Shown piece by piece: positions 13,837-22,075 of a stretch of 32,970 nt of DNA (the stretch's first letter is position 1; each line of letters opens with the position of its first letter). The translations under genes and the position numbers were made by a program. The stretch covers positions 1 through 32,970 of the forward strand of contig JAFVXC010000015.1 of assembly GCA_017501345.1 (NCBI GenBank), written 5' to 3'. The stretch is from Clostridia bacterium. GTDB lineage: Bacteria; Bacillota_A; Clostridia; Oscillospirales; CAG-272. Under the pieces are notes generated by a model, which was not told where the DNA came from, did no database searches, and was given only the letters and a program-made list of their open reading frames with translations.

Positions 13837-13883
13837 ATGTAATGTTGCATTTTATGTCTATGGCTTTTGGAGGTATGAAGCGA

Positions 13884-14408
13884 ATGAAAATTGATATGCG
13901 CCCGCTTCTGAAGGGTGATACCGATGTCATTTCGATCGATTACACTTTGAAACCGGATTTTGAAGCAGATGTGTCATTTCCGTCTGACGTGCGGGTGCAG
14001 GGCTCTGTCAAAGCGATGGCAGGCTACATCCGTCTCAGTCTCACGGCTACGCTCCCCTTTGAATCGATCTGTGCGCGGTGTCTCACGCCCGTGCAGGATC
14101 GGGTCGAGCTTGTATTTGAGCGCACGGTCGTTGCCCCCGGCACGGTCAGTGAGGAAACGCTTGAGGAGAGATTCGACGAATACGCGGTTCTTGAAGGGAA
14201 TGTGCTCGATGTGGACGAAGCGCTCCGCGAAGAGCTGGTGCTGGAACTCCCGATGCGTGTGCTTTGCTCACCGGATTGCCCCGGACTTTGTCCGAAATGC
14301 GGAAAGCCCCTGAAAAATGGGGATTGCGGTTGCGTACAGAAGGAGACCGACCCTCGTTGGGACGTCCTTCGGCAGCTTCTGCAGAAAGAGGACAACGCCG
14401 AATCGTGA
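13884..14408 (+). CDS. yceD: DUF177 (YceD) family protein
   Basis: 174 residues from ATG 13884, which has GGAGG ten bases upstream; in-frame ATGs at 13842 and 13875 are less well placed. The family is recognised by ICARCLTPVQDRVELVFER in the middle and a C-terminal Cys cluster, CSPDCPGLCPKCGK and GDCGC, that probably binds zinc. YceD proteins are linked to 23S rRNA and ribosome metabolism and are nearly always encoded before rpmF, as here. The gap to rpmF is 129 bases and contains no obvious terminator, so one transcript is likely. Confidence 0.92.
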   Translation: MKIDMRPLLKGDTDVISIDYTLKPDFEADVSFPSDVRVQGSVKAMAGYIRLSLTATLPFESICARCLTPVQDRVELVFERTVVAPGTVSEETLEERFDEYAVLEGNVLDVDEALREELVLELPMRVLCSPDCPGLCPKCGKPLKNGDCGCVQKETDPRWDVLRQLLQKEDNAES

Positions 14409-14537
14409 AGGTTCGAAGGAAAATCCGTGAAGCGATGCAAAGCTCCCGACGGAGGGTAGCATAACGAGAAATGCAAAAAACGCAGTATAAGGTTAATCAC
14501 GCCTTGTCGGAATGACTGGCGAAGGAGGTGTAGATCA

Positions 14538-14720
14538 ATGGCAGTACCGAAGAGAAAGGTTTCCAAAGCACGCAGAGATAAGAGACGCTCGAACGTCTGG
14601 AAGCTCACCGTGCCCGGAATGACCGCTTGCCCCAAGTGCGGCGCGCTCATTATGAGCCATCGCGTTTGCAAGGCTTGTGGCTACTATAATGGCGAAGAGA
14701 TCATCAAGGTTGAGGACTGA
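14538..14720 (+). CDS. rpmF: Large ribosomal subunit protein bL32
   Basis: 60 residues. The N-terminus [18 protein letters not shown] is the canonical bL32 start. Four cysteines in CPKCG and CKACGYYNG form the zinc-ribbon seen in the C+ form of this protein. Ribosome binding site GAAGGAGGTG precedes the ATG. It follows yceD in the conserved order and is closed by a terminator at 14754-14796. Confidence 0.97.
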   Translation: MAVPKRKVSKARRDKRRSNVWKLTVPGMTACPKCGALIMSHRVCKACGYYNGEEIIKVED

Positions 14721-14753
14721 TTTCAGATCTTCACCGCGTGACGGCCTATCGTA

Positions 14754-14796
14754 AACCTGTTCTGTCCGATTTTTTAACGGGGCAGAGCAGGTTTTC
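14754..14796 (+). terminator. Terminator after rpmF
   Basis: AAACCTGTTCTGTCC (14754-14768) pairs with the segment at 14780-14794 (two G-U pairs) and is followed by TTTTCTCTTT. Confidence 0.85.
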
Positions 14797-14916
14797 TCTT
14801 TATGCTTGTTACATTATTGTGAATTTCGAAGAGAACCTCTTCCAAAATTCGCGGATCTGTGGTAAAATATATGGAGTATCAGTTAACACCGTTTGGTGAA
14901 GAAAGAGGTTTTACAG

Positions 14917-16044
14917 ATGCGTATGCAGCTTATTTGGAAAAGAATACTTGCGGGCGCCCTTGCGCTTCTGCTCTCCTGTCTCGTGCTTGCCTCGTGTGAT
15001 AACGGCGGCGTTGGAGGGGGCGACTCCACGACTGCGGGGAGCAATGAGGAGGTCGAGCCGCTCGATTTTTCCTCGATGGATCTCTCTCCCTATATCTCGC
15101 TCGGTCAGTATAAGAATATCCCCATCACCGTGAGCGAGGCGGAATATCTCGTCACGCTCCGTGAGGCGATGCGCGACGACAACGCGTACTTCTCGTTCGT
15201 GACCGACGGCAAGTATAAGCCGAGCTCCTCGAGCAGCACCGAGATCATCGTGGACGAGGAGAGAACGGTCGCGGAGGGCGATATCATCAACGTCGACTAC
15301 AAGGGAATTCTGAACGGCGTTGCCTTTGACGGCGGCACCGCGAAGGATCAGGAGATCACGGTCTTTGAAAACGGGACCTATATCGACGGCTTTGCGGTCG
15401 GCTTTGTCGGAACAGCGGTCGGCGCTTCCTCCTCCTTCAACGTGACCTTCCCCGAGAATTACGGGTCAGAGGAGCTTGCGGGCAAGGAGGTCACCTTTGA
15501 GTTTACCGTCAACTATATCTATGAGTTCGACGCGCTGACCGACGAGATTGTGTCTGATCTTTCGGGCGGGGAATTCACGACCGTTGCGGATTACGAGAAC
15601 GATCTCAGAACCTCGATCATCGCAGAGGATCTGTGGAAGAAGGTCGTGGACAATGCGACACTGATCGATTACCCCGAGCAGCAGGTCCGCTATTACTATC
15701 AGCAGAATCGCAAGTTCTATGAATATTACGCGACCTATTATAAGCTGAGCTACGAGGAGCTGCTTACCCGTATGGGACTCACCGACGAGGATCTTTACGT
15801 TGCCGCAGAGGAGCTCGTAAAGGAGGATCTCGTTTACTACGCGATCCTCGACGCCGAGAGCATTTCGCTGACGGAAGCCGAAAAGAACGAGAAGCTCGAT
15901 GCATATGTCAAGCGTTATATGGAAGAGCTCGGCTATACCGAGGCCGAGATCCGCAAGGATCATCTCGAGTCGATCTACGACGCGATGCTCTACGACAAGA
16001 TGCAGGAGACGCTCGTTTCCTTTGCAAGTGTAACGTGGGAATAA
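14917..16044 (+). CDS. Exported lipoprotein with FKBP-type PPIase and trigger-factor-like domains
   Basis: 375 residues from the ATG at 14917 (AAGAGG upstream). Lipoprotein signal peptide with lipobox LASC (cysteine near residue 27), then a Gly/Ser/Thr linker. An FKBP-type domain covers about 105-200: EGDIINVDYKGILNGVAFDG, VGFVGTAVG, and FPENYGSEELAGKEVTFEF. A helical part resembling the trigger factor C-terminal chaperone domain follows. Trigger factor is normally cytoplasmic, so this is a membrane-anchored relative that could fold exported proteins, comparable in role to PrsA (inference). A weak promoter (TTCCAA-17-TAAAAT) lies at about 14843-14871, and a terminator follows. Confidence 0.88.
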   Translation: MRMQLIWKRILAGALALLLSCLVLASCDNGGVGGGDSTTAGSNEEVEPLDFSSMDLSPYISLGQYKNIPITVSEAEYLVTLREAMRDDNAYFSFVTDGKYKPSSSSSTEIIVDEERTVAEGDIINVDYKGILNGVAFDGGTAKDQEITVFENGTYIDGFAVGFVGTAVGASSSFNVTFPENYGSEELAGKEVTFEFTVNYIYEFDALTDEIVSDLSGGEFTTVADYENDLRTSIIAEDLWKKVVDNATLIDYPEQQVRYYYQQNRKFYEYYATYYKLSYEELLTRMGLTDEDLYVAAEELVKEDLVYYAILDAESISLTEAEKNEKLDAYVKRYMEELGYTEAEIRKDHLESIYDAMLYDKMQETLVSFASVTWE

Positions 16045-16063
16045 GATCCCGAAGGGGAGGCTA

Positions 16064-16098
16064 AAAAACGGGAGGCAGCTGTCGCGCGTCCCGTTTTT
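16064..16098 (+). terminator. Terminator after the PPIase lipoprotein
   Basis: AAAAACGGGA (16064-16073) pairs with TCCCGTTTTT (16089-16098), ending in a T run. Confidence 0.88.
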
Positions 16099-16213
16099 GG
16101 CTGTTTTTTGTGTATTTTCAAAGATCTGCAAAAATTTTCTTGCAGCTGTCACATTTTTGGTGTATCATACAGTCCTGAAATGAGACGCTCTGCGCGAGAG
16201 GGGAGGGAATACG

Positions 16214-17131
16214 GTGTTCGGATATGTTCGGATTGACAAGCCTGAGCTTAAGGTGCGCGAGTACGAGGCGTATCACGCGGCGTACTGCGGGCTTTGCCGT
16301 TCGATGGGCAAATGCACGGGCTGTAGCTCACGAATGACGCTCAGCTACGATTTTGCGTTCCTCCTTATCTTCCGTACCGTGCTCGCGGGAGAGGAGATCC
16401 GCACTGTCACGTCACGCTGTCCCGTACACCCCTTCCGTAAAAAGCCGATGCTCGTAACGAATGCGCAGAGTGAATACGTTTCGTGTGCGGCGGCACTCCT
16501 CACGTACTATAAGTGTAAGGACGACCTTGCGGATGAAAAAGGAAGAAAGCGGCTCCGTGCCCGCGCTCTCTTCGGGACTGCAAAGCGTATGCGAAAGCGC
16601 GCGCTTCGGAGGATTCCCGAGCTCTCTCTCCTCGACGAGCGGATCAATTTCGCGATGGAGGAGATCGCCGAGGCGGAAGGGTCAGGGGAACGGTCGGTCG
16701 ACCGCTATGCTGCACTTTCGGGGGAGCTCCTTTCGGAGATCTTTGCTTTCGGACTCCCCGAGGATCAAGCGCGGATCGCCAAAGCGGTCGGATACCACGT
16801 CGGAAAGTGGATCTATCTCGTCGATGCATACGACGATCTCGATGAGGACAGAGAAGAGGGACGCTTCAATCCCTATCTTCTCCTTTGGGGAAACGAAAAG
16901 AATGAAGAAAAAAGTGCCGAGCGGCGCGAGATCGTTCGCATAGCGCTTCTAAATGAGCTTGCCGAAGCCGAGAAGGCAATCGACCTCATTGATTTTTACG
17001 GATATCGGGATTTCGGAGGCGTGCTTCGGAATATACTGTACGGAGGGATGCCGCGGACGGCGGAGGCGATCCTTTCGGGAGAGAAAAAAGAAAAGACCTA
17101 CGGGACGGACCGAAAGAAAGGAAACAGTTGA
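16214..17131 (+). CDS. DUF5685 family protein
   Basis: 305 residues starting with GTG ([13 protein letters not shown]), with GGGGAGGGAA just upstream. The N-terminal [12 protein letters not shown] and the later SRCPVHPF give Cys/His positions that could bind a metal. The middle and C-terminal parts are helical, with [19 protein letters not shown] and FNPYLLL. Members of this uncharacterised family commonly precede a J-domain gene, and here the gap is one base. [12 protein letters not shown] has an acidic pattern recalling prenyl-synthase-like helical folds, but no activity can be claimed. Probably co-transcribed with the following three genes. Confidence 0.8.
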   Translation: MFGYVRIDKPELKVREYEAYHAAYCGLCRSMGKCTGCSSRMTLSYDFAFLLIFRTVLAGEEIRTVTSRCPVHPFRKKPMLVTNAQSEYVSCAAALLTYYKCKDDLADEKGRKRLRARALFGTAKRMRKRALRRIPELSLLDERINFAMEEIAEAEGSGERSVDRYAALSGELLSEIFAFGLPEDQARIAKAVGYHVGKWIYLVDAYDDLDEDREEGRFNPYLLLWGNEKNEEKSAERREIVRIALLNELAEAEKAIDLIDFYGYRDFGGVLRNILYGGMPRTAEAILSGEKKEKTYGTDRKKGNS

Positions 17132-17132
17132 T

Positions 17133-17777
17133 ATGGCACAAAGAGACCCCTATCAGGTGCTCGGCGTATCGCCGAGTGCATCGGACGACGAGATCAAAAA
17201 AGCATATCGCGAGCTGGTGCGGAAATATCACCCCGATAAATATCAGGACAGTGACCTCAAGGATCTTGCATCCGAAAAGATGAAGGAGGTCAATGCGGCG
17301 TACGAGGAGATCGAAAAGATGCGCGCAGGCACAAGCGGCGGTGCGGGCGGACAGAATGGCTATAACGGCTACCAGAGCGGCGGTCAGCAGTATTCGTCCT
17401 ATTCGACGAATCCGCGCTACGCCGAGATCCGCCGCTTGCTCAATGCGGGAAATATTGCCCTTGCAGAGCAAAAGCTTCAGGAGATCGACGCGGGCGACCG
17501 CGGTGCCGAATGGCATTTTCTTATGGGTTGGGTCGCTCTTCGTAAGGGCGGCTACGTCGACGCGCAGGAATACTTTGACCGTGCGTGTGCGATGGATCCG
17601 CGCAACGCCGAATACCGTAATGCGCGCGATTCGCTTCGTGCGCGGGCAAACGGCTACGGCGCGGGATACCGCACGACAAATGACGGCGGATGCAGCGGAT
17701 GTGACGTTTGTCAGACCCTCATCTGTGCCGATTGCTGCTGTGAATGTATGGGCGGCGACCTGATCCGCTGCTGCTGA
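17133..17777 (+). CDS. J-domain protein with TPR-like middle and Cys-rich tail
   Basis: 214 residues; the ATG at 17133 comes one base after the upstream stop. A J domain fills residues 4-70 ([20 protein letters not shown], then the HPD motif in KYHPDKY). A Gly/Tyr/Gln-rich linker follows, then a TPR-like region ([19 protein letters not shown], then [20 protein letters not shown]). The tail is unusually Cys-rich: [19 protein letters not shown], ending IRCC. J domains stimulate DnaK ATPase. The tail could bind metal or be acylated; this is inference. It is not the main DnaJ, which has four CxxCxGxG repeats. Confidence 0.87.
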   Translation: MAQRDPYQVLGVSPSASDDEIKKAYRELVRKYHPDKYQDSDLKDLASEKMKEVNAAYEEIEKMRAGTSGGAGGQNGYNGYQSGGQQYSSYSTNPRYAEIRRLLNAGNIALAEQKLQEIDAGDRGAEWHFLMGWVALRKGGYVDAQEYFDRACAMDPRNAEYRNARDSLRARANGYGAGYRTTNDGGCSGCDVCQTLICADCCCECMGGDLIRCC

Positions 17778-17808
17778 ATGACCCGAAAAATCCGAAGGGA
17801 GGCACAAT

Positions 17809-18339
17809 ATGGAGAGAAAACGAAAAAAAACGCGGCGGCTCGCGATCTCTGCGATTCTGTCGGCGCTCGGCGTTGTGATCCTGTATCTCGGTGCACTCGT
17901 AGAGGTGCTTGACGTGTCGGCGGCGGCGATCGCATCCCTTCTTTGCGTGCTTGCGGTGCTCGAAATGGGCGGTGCGTGGCCGTGGCTCATCTATTTCGTG
18001 GTCACGATCCTCTCGCTCGTTCTGCTTCCCGTGAAGTCTGCTGCCTTTTTGTTTGCGCTCTTCCTCGGCTATTATCCGATCCTCAAGGCGTATTGCGAGC
18101 GACTCAGACCGCTTGCTTCGTGGGTATTGAAGATGGTGAGCTTCAACGCCGCTCTTGCCGTGATGCTTCTCCTCTCCCACCTTTTCCTGCCCGATACCGA
18201 ATGGACCGGCCCTTGGTATTACGTCGTGCTGTACCTATTCGGTAACGTCGTATTCGTGCTTTACGACGTCGCGCTTACGCGGCTGATCTCAACCTATCTC
18301 AGACGCCTTCGCGGGCGCTTCGGGATCAAAAACTGGTGA
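17809..18339 (+). CDS. Multi-pass membrane protein, unknown function
   Basis: 176 residues with five or six hydrophobic segments (AISAILSALGVVILYLGALV, LIYFVVTILSLVLLPV, FLFALFLGYYPILKAY, MVSFNAALAVMLLLSHLF, VVLYLFGNVVFVLYDVAL) and basic ends. The overall layout and the loop GGAWPWLIYF are reminiscent of ECF-transporter S-like or DUF2232-type proteins, but I do not recognise it firmly. Ribosome binding site GAAGGGAGG. It sits 31 bases after the J-domain gene and directly before the radical SAM gene, so it is likely in the same operon. Confidence 0.75.
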   Translation: MERKRKKTRRLAISAILSALGVVILYLGALVEVLDVSAAAIASLLCVLAVLEMGGAWPWLIYFVVTILSLVLLPVKSAAFLFALFLGYYPILKAYCERLRPLASWVLKMVSFNAALAVMLLLSHLFLPDTEWTGPWYYVVLYLFGNVVFVLYDVALTRLISTYLRRLRGRFGIKNW

Positions 18340-18356
18340 CGGCGATGGAGAAGGAT

Positions 18357-19220
18357 ATGAAAAAGAAGCTCAACCGTGCGTACGTCGAGATCGGAAATAT
18401 CTGTAATCTTGCCTGCTCCTTCTGTCCGGGGACGTCGCGTCCTTCGCGGCAGATGAATGCGGTCGAATTCCGCTCGGTGTGCGAGGCACTTCGTCCGTAC
18501 ACCGATTTTCTCTATTTTCACGTGATGGGAGAGCCTCTTATCCATCCGCACCTCGGAGAGCTTTCGGGGATCGCGGGGGAATACGGCTTCCGCGTATGCA
18601 TCACAACGAACGGGACCCTTCTTGCGTCGACGGAAGGGGTGCTCCTCAGGCACGCCGACGTGCTTCACAAGGTCAGCATCTCGCTTCACAGTATGGAGGG
18701 CAACGCCCTTGGAGACAGCTGTGACGGATACGTCGCGGATGCGATCGGATTTTCTCGCCGTGCCGCAGAGCGGGGGATCTATACGGTCTTTCGCCTCTGG
18801 AATCTCGACACCGAGGAAAGGCGGGGCGGGAACCGTGCAAATCATAGCATCGAGGAGCGCCTCCGAGAGGCATTTCCCGGCGAATGGACGGCGCGACCGA
18901 ACGGATACCGTCTCTCACGGAATATCTTCCTCGAGTACGCGGGGATCTTCACCTGGCCGACCGAAAGCGAAGCCGACGAGATCGAGGACGGCTTTTGTCA
19001 CGGGCTCCTCGATCAGATCGCTGTGCTTGCGGACGGAACGGTCGTTCCGTGCTGTCTGGATTCGGAGGGGGAGATCGCGCTCGGCAATATTTTTACGCAG
19101 TCACTCTCCGCGATCCTTTCTTCGCCTCGTGCAGAAGAGATGCGTTCGGGACTCGAAAGCGGAAGATTCGTCGAGCCCCTTTGCAAAAAATGCACCTATG
19201 CGCGGAGATTCCGAAGGTAA
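18357..19220 (+). CDS. Radical SAM protein with SPASM-type C-terminal domain
   Basis: 287 residues from the ATG at 18357, which has GGAGAAGG just upstream; GTG 18336, overlapping the previous stop, and ATG 18345 are alternatives. The [4Fe-4S]-SAM motif is CNLACSFC near the N-terminus (residues 17-24). FHVMGEPLIHPHL and CITTNGTLL are typical of the barrel. The C-terminal segment has FCHGLLDQ, VLADGTVVPCCLDSEG and LCKKC, the spacing of a SPASM or twitch domain holding an auxiliary cluster. Such enzymes often modify peptides or proteins, but no precursor peptide is visible. Nearest neighbour is the small membrane protein upstream; the substrate is unknown. Confidence 0.87.
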   Translation: MKKKLNRAYVEIGNICNLACSFCPGTSRPSRQMNAVEFRSVCEALRPYTDFLYFHVMGEPLIHPHLGELSGIAGEYGFRVCITTNGTLLASTEGVLLRHADVLHKVSISLHSMEGNALGDSCDGYVADAIGFSRRAAERGIYTVFRLWNLDTEERRGGNRANHSIEERLREAFPGEWTARPNGYRLSRNIFLEYAGIFTWPTESEADEIEDGFCHGLLDQIAVLADGTVVPCCLDSEGEIALGNIFTQSLSAILSSPRAEEMRSGLESGRFVEPLCKKCTYARRFRR

Positions 19221-19225
19221 GACCT

Positions 19226-20191
19226 CTACAGCGCGGGGATCAATAGCTTTGCCACCTCAAAATAGATCGCAAGCGACAGCGTGTCGACGATCGTCGTAAT
19301 GAAGGGCGACGCCATAACGGCGGGATCAAGCCCCAGACGCTTCGCCGTGATCGGCAGAATTGCACCGACGAGCTTTGCCGAGAGGACCGTGCAGAAAAGC
19401 GTGAGCGCGACGACGGCGGGGACGAATACCGCCTCTCCCGAGGTGAGAGTGCGGAGGAGCAGAAAGTCAACAAGATAAATTTTGATATAGGAAGCCACTC
19501 CGAGGGCGGCGGCGCACAGCAGTGCGACCGCCGCTTCTTTTTTTATGACGCGGAGAAGATCCCCGAAGCCGATCTCCCCGAGTGAGAGGGATCTGATGAC
19601 CGTGACCGATGCCTGATTGCCCGAATTGCCGCCCGTATCCATCAGCATCGGGATGAAGGCGGTCAGATAGACGCACACGCTGAGCGAGGACTCGAATGCC
19701 GAGATGATCATTCCCGTCAGCGTGGCGGAGACCATCAGAAGCAACAGCCACGGAATGCGCGACAGAAAGATTCGCGTCGGGGAAGTAAGAAGATAGGGCG
19801 TGTCGCACGGCGGAACGCCCTCCGCCTCGGAGAGGGAAGCATCGGCAAGCTCGTTTTTCGGAATAAAGCCGAGAGAGGTGAGCTCTTTGTCGGAAAAGCC
19901 CGAGACAAGCTCACGCTTTTCCTCTGCCGTAAGCTCTGAGAATACTACCGCGGCAGTCGCCCTCGGGAGCAGGCGGAAGAGAGAGAGGCGATCGTTCTCC
20001 CGCACGCACGAGAGGAGCTCTGCGACGTCTGTCGGGCGCATTTCCGACAAAAAGCGGCGCAGGGCGGATACCCGACGTCTTTCGAGCAAATGCTCGGCGG
20101 TTTTTGCGTTCAGCCGCGTTTTCGTTGTGATCACCCCCACAAAAAAGCTCCCGAGACAAAATAAAAGCACACCGCCCGGGAGAGCGCGCAT
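19226..20191 (-). CDS. mgtE: MgtE-type magnesium transporter lacking CBS domains
   Basis: 321 residues from the ATG at 20191, which has AGGGAG at good spacing; the frame extends to 20224, and a GTG at 20134 would remove an N-terminal hydrophobic stretch. The MgtE N-domain is partial (LLERRRVSALRRFLSEMRPT, then DVAELL). The TM domain is complete: PWLLLLMVSATLTGMIISAF, FIPMLMDTGGNSGNQASVTV and SPFITTIVDTLSLAIYF, including the pore Asp. The usual two CBS domains (about 120 residues) that sense cytosolic Mg2+ are missing, and the N-domain runs through a short linker straight into the membrane part. Expected role: Mg2+ uptake, with altered gating (inference). It follows tetR on the same strand. 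Confidence 0.87.
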   Translation of the reverse strand: MRALPGGVLLFCLGSFFVGVITTKTRLNAKTAEHLLERRRVSALRRFLSEMRPTDVAELLSCVRENDRLSLFRLLPRATAAVVFSELTAEEKRELVSGFSDKELTSLGFIPKNELADASLSEAEGVPPCDTPYLLTSPTRIFLSRIPWLLLLMVSATLTGMIISAFESSLSVCVYLTAFIPMLMDTGGNSGNQASVTVIRSLSLGEIGFGDLLRVIKKEAAVALLCAAALGVASYIKIYLVDFLLLRTLTSGEAVFVPAVVALTLFCTVLSAKLVGAILPITAKRLGLDPAVMASPFITTIVDTLSLAIYFEVAKLLIPAL

Positions 20192-20213
20192 ATGCGTTCT
20201 CCCTTCGGCGGTG
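20141..20213 (-). promoter_or_regulatory. Mutually exclusive hairpins at the mgtE start (candidate attenuator)
   Basis: One fold pairs CACCGCC (20170-20176) with GGCGGTG (20207-20213) and GGGAGA (20178-20183) with TCTCCC (20198-20203). The other pairs CTCCCG (20148-20153) with CGGGAG (20177-20182) and is followed on the minus strand by T6 (20146-20141), as in a terminator. Both use 20178-20182, so they cannot coexist. The ribosome binding site for ATG 20191 lies in the first fold. No M-box sequence is recognised. Confidence 0.5.
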
Positions 20214-20251
20214 CGAAGTCTCATTCTTATTATGTGTTTCGGGGTGCAGAT

Positions 20252-20785
20252 TCAGTGTGTAAGAAACGCGGAGAGTGCGTCGCAGAGGTCCGTAACGCAG
20301 CCCTGCTGACCGTCTCTCGACCACTGCATAAACATCCCGTAAAAGGCGCCTGCAACGAGCGGGGCATCGGATACAGCCTCCGCCCCTGTCTTTGTGAGGA
20401 AGGCACTGAGATTCCCCGTCAGGCTTTCGAGGAAGAGGTCACCAAGCCCTGCACTTGAGAGTGCGAGGCCGAGATTGTAGTCGTATGCAAACGCGTCTGA
20501 CGAAAGACGCTTGAAGAGGAGAACCATGTACTCTGCCGCATTCTTCGGAATGGGCAGATAATCGTTGAGGGGGTGCTCGATCGCCGCACAGACCTCGTCA
20601 ATGTATCCCGTCAGGATATCCTCCTTTGCGGAGTAGTTCCTGTAATACGCCATACGCGAGACGCCTGCTTTTGCCGTGATCGCTGTGATGTTGATGTCGG
20701 AGTAGCGCTCGGTCTGCATCAGGGAGACGAATGCGCGGAAAAGATATTCTCTTGAAAGCTGATTGGATTTATTCTTGCGTGTCAT
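20252..20785 (-). CDS. TetR/AcrR family transcriptional regulator
   Basis: 177 residues. The N-terminal HTH is ITAITAKAGVSRMAYYRNYS followed by AKEDIL, typical of TetR-like DNA-binding domains. The C-terminal ligand domain is helical and of the TetR_C type, ending in a Met/Trp-containing helix (YGMFMQWSRDG). The ribosome binding site is weak. Its promoter at 20909-20937 is overlapped by a perfect 11-bp inverted repeat at 20920-20944, the expected layout for self-repression. mgtE follows 60 bases downstream on the same strand and may be controlled with it. The inducing ligand is unknown. Confidence 0.85.
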   Translation of the reverse strand: MTRKNKSNQLSREYLFRAFVSLMQTERYSDINITAITAKAGVSRMAYYRNYSAKEDILTGYIDEVCAAIEHPLNDYLPIPKNAAEYMVLLFKRLSSDAFAYDYNLGLALSSAGLGDLFLESLTGNLSAFLTKTGAEAVSDAPLVAGAFYGMFMQWSRDGQQGCVTDLCDALSAFLTH

Positions 20786-20908
20786 TTTCTCTTATTTTCC
20801 GTCTGTGCGGGGGTATACGAGGAGGGTCGACAAGGCTCTTTTCGTATCGGTGGTACAATGTAGGGGGATCTGTAACAGGTCCGCCGCTCGGTCTTTTGCT
20901 ACCGAAGT

Positions 20909-20937
20909 AGTTTACCACATTTTCACTTGAAAGTCAA
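20909..20937 (-). promoter_or_regulatory. Promoter of tetR
   Basis: TTGACT (20937-20932) and TAAACT (20914-20909), 17-base spacer, minus strand. The -35 box is inside the palindrome at 20920-20944. Confidence 0.7.
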
Positions 20938-20944
20938 GTGAAAA
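20920..20944. promoter_or_regulatory. Probable TetR operator
   Basis: TTTTCACTTGA (20920-20930) and TCAAGTGAAAA (20934-20944) form a perfect inverted repeat around AAG. It covers the -35 box of the tetR promoter. The 25-bp size and symmetry fit a TetR-dimer site. Confidence 0.78.
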
Positions 20945-20993
20945 ACCGAAATTTACCCCGTTTTTTTGCCGCTCTCACGGATAGGCGCGGCCC

Positions 20994-21377
20994 TTACAGC
21001 ACGCTTCCGAGCTGTATCACGTCGTAATATCCGAGATCGTTGATGATCCTGAGGAGATGCGCGCGCGTTCTGTCGAATTCGAAGGCGTCTCCGTGTCGGA
21101 TCGCCGCGTCAAGCGTGCCGAGACAGTCGTCGATCCCCTCGACTGTGCGCTGTGATACCGTCAGTGCGACCGTCTCGCGGTTCTTTTCCCAAATGTATTC
21201 AAGCGCATCAAGCCGCTCGAGTATCATAAGCTGCTCGGCGTCCTTCTCCGAAAGGGAGGGGATCGCCTCGGCGGCGTCCTGCATTTCACGCGACAGCTGC
21301 AAGAGATAGCGGCTGTTCAGAAAAATGGCGCCGAGCATCAGGGAAAACAGGACAAGCGAGGCTAAAAAGGATCTCAT
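20994..21377 (-). CDS. DUF4363 family protein
   Basis: 127 residues. One N-terminal TM helix or signal anchor (FLASLVLFSLMLGAIFLNSR) is followed by a helical soluble part (LQLSREMQDAAEAIPSLSEK, then WEKNRETVALTVSQRTVEGI). DUF4363 proteins are usually encoded next to DUF421 membrane proteins, and here the start overlaps the DUF421 stop by four bases. Probably extracytoplasmic or facing the forespore membrane space, as a partner of the DUF421 protein (inference). Function of the family is not established. Confidence 0.82.
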   Translation of the reverse strand: MRSFLASLVLFSLMLGAIFLNSRYLLQLSREMQDAAEAIPSLSEKDAEQLMILERLDALEYIWEKNRETVALTVSQRTVEGIDDCLGTLDAAIRHGDAFEFDRTRAHLLRIINDLGYYDVIQLGSVL

Positions 21378-22075
21378 TGTGTCCCTCCTTCGGCGGTGTT
21401 ACGCCTTTCCTCTTTCAGAATGACCGTAGTCCTTCCGAGGTCGTCCGCAAGCATCAGGAGAACGTCGCGCACGCGGCATCCCTCGCGCCGCAGTGCTGTA
21501 TTGATCAGCGTACGGCAGTTCCCGATGCACCGTAGGTTGTGACGGTCGATACGGCCGTTTGCGATCAGAATATGCGTGATGCCGCTCTCCTTTACCGCTA
21601 TTCCGAGATCCTCCGAAGAGGGCGGTGTCGCACGGCGTTTTTCAATGACCGAAAGCTGTCCGTTCGGCTCAAGGATCGCGTAATCGACCTCCCCGATGTC
21701 GGTAACACCCTTTTGACGGAGCGAGCTGAGCAGCTCCTCAAGCGTGATGCGGACCCCCTTCAGTGCCCTCGGGATGGGTACGCCATCCCGTACGAGCACG
21801 GTCGGACGGGAGGAGAGCAGGGACTTCAGAAATGGGATCCGAACGAGCAGGGTGGAAGAAAAGATCTCTACAAAAAGAAGTGTAACGATCGGGATGACTG
21901 CGTATAATATGGGATACTCGCCGTTTTCGATCGGAAGCGACGCGATCTCCGAGATCAGCAGTGTCGTAACGAGCTCCGACAGCTCGAGCTCGCCGATCTG
22001 CCGTTTTCCCATCAGCCGCAGCGCGCCGACCAGAACACCGTATATGATGAACGTGCGAACGAGAACGGTTACCAT
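21374..22075 (-). CDS. DUF421 (YetF-like) membrane protein
   Basis: 233 residues. Three N-terminal TM helices include LVRTFIIYGVLVGALRLMGK, the signature GKRQIGELELSELVTTLLIS, and VIPIVTLLFVEIFSSTLLVR. The soluble DUF421 domain follows: RPTVLVRDGVPIPRALKGVR, ELLSSLRQKGVTDIGEVDYA and ILEPNGQLSV. YetF-family proteins occur widely in spore formers, and a relative with DUF421 domains raises spore heat resistance in the spoVA2mob element. A similar spore role here is inference. Strong ribosome binding site (CGGAGG) before the ATG. It is first in a two-gene unit with DUF4363. Confidence 0.88.
   Translation of the reverse strand: MVTVLVRTFIIYGVLVGALRLMGKRQIGELELSELVTTLLISEIASLPIENGEYPILYAVIPIVTLLFVEIFSSTLLVRIPFLKSLLSSRPTVLVRDGVPIPRALKGVRITLEELLSSLRQKGVTDIGEVDYAILEPNGQLSVIEKRRATPPSSEDLGIAVKESGITHILIANGRIDRHNLRCIGNCRTLINTALRREGCRVRDVLLMLADDLGRTTVILKEERRNTAEGGTQ

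Noticed and set aside
13482..13850. Minus-strand gene of 122 codons
   Set aside because: No ribosome binding site, no recognisable composition, and it covers a repeat and the yceD promoter.
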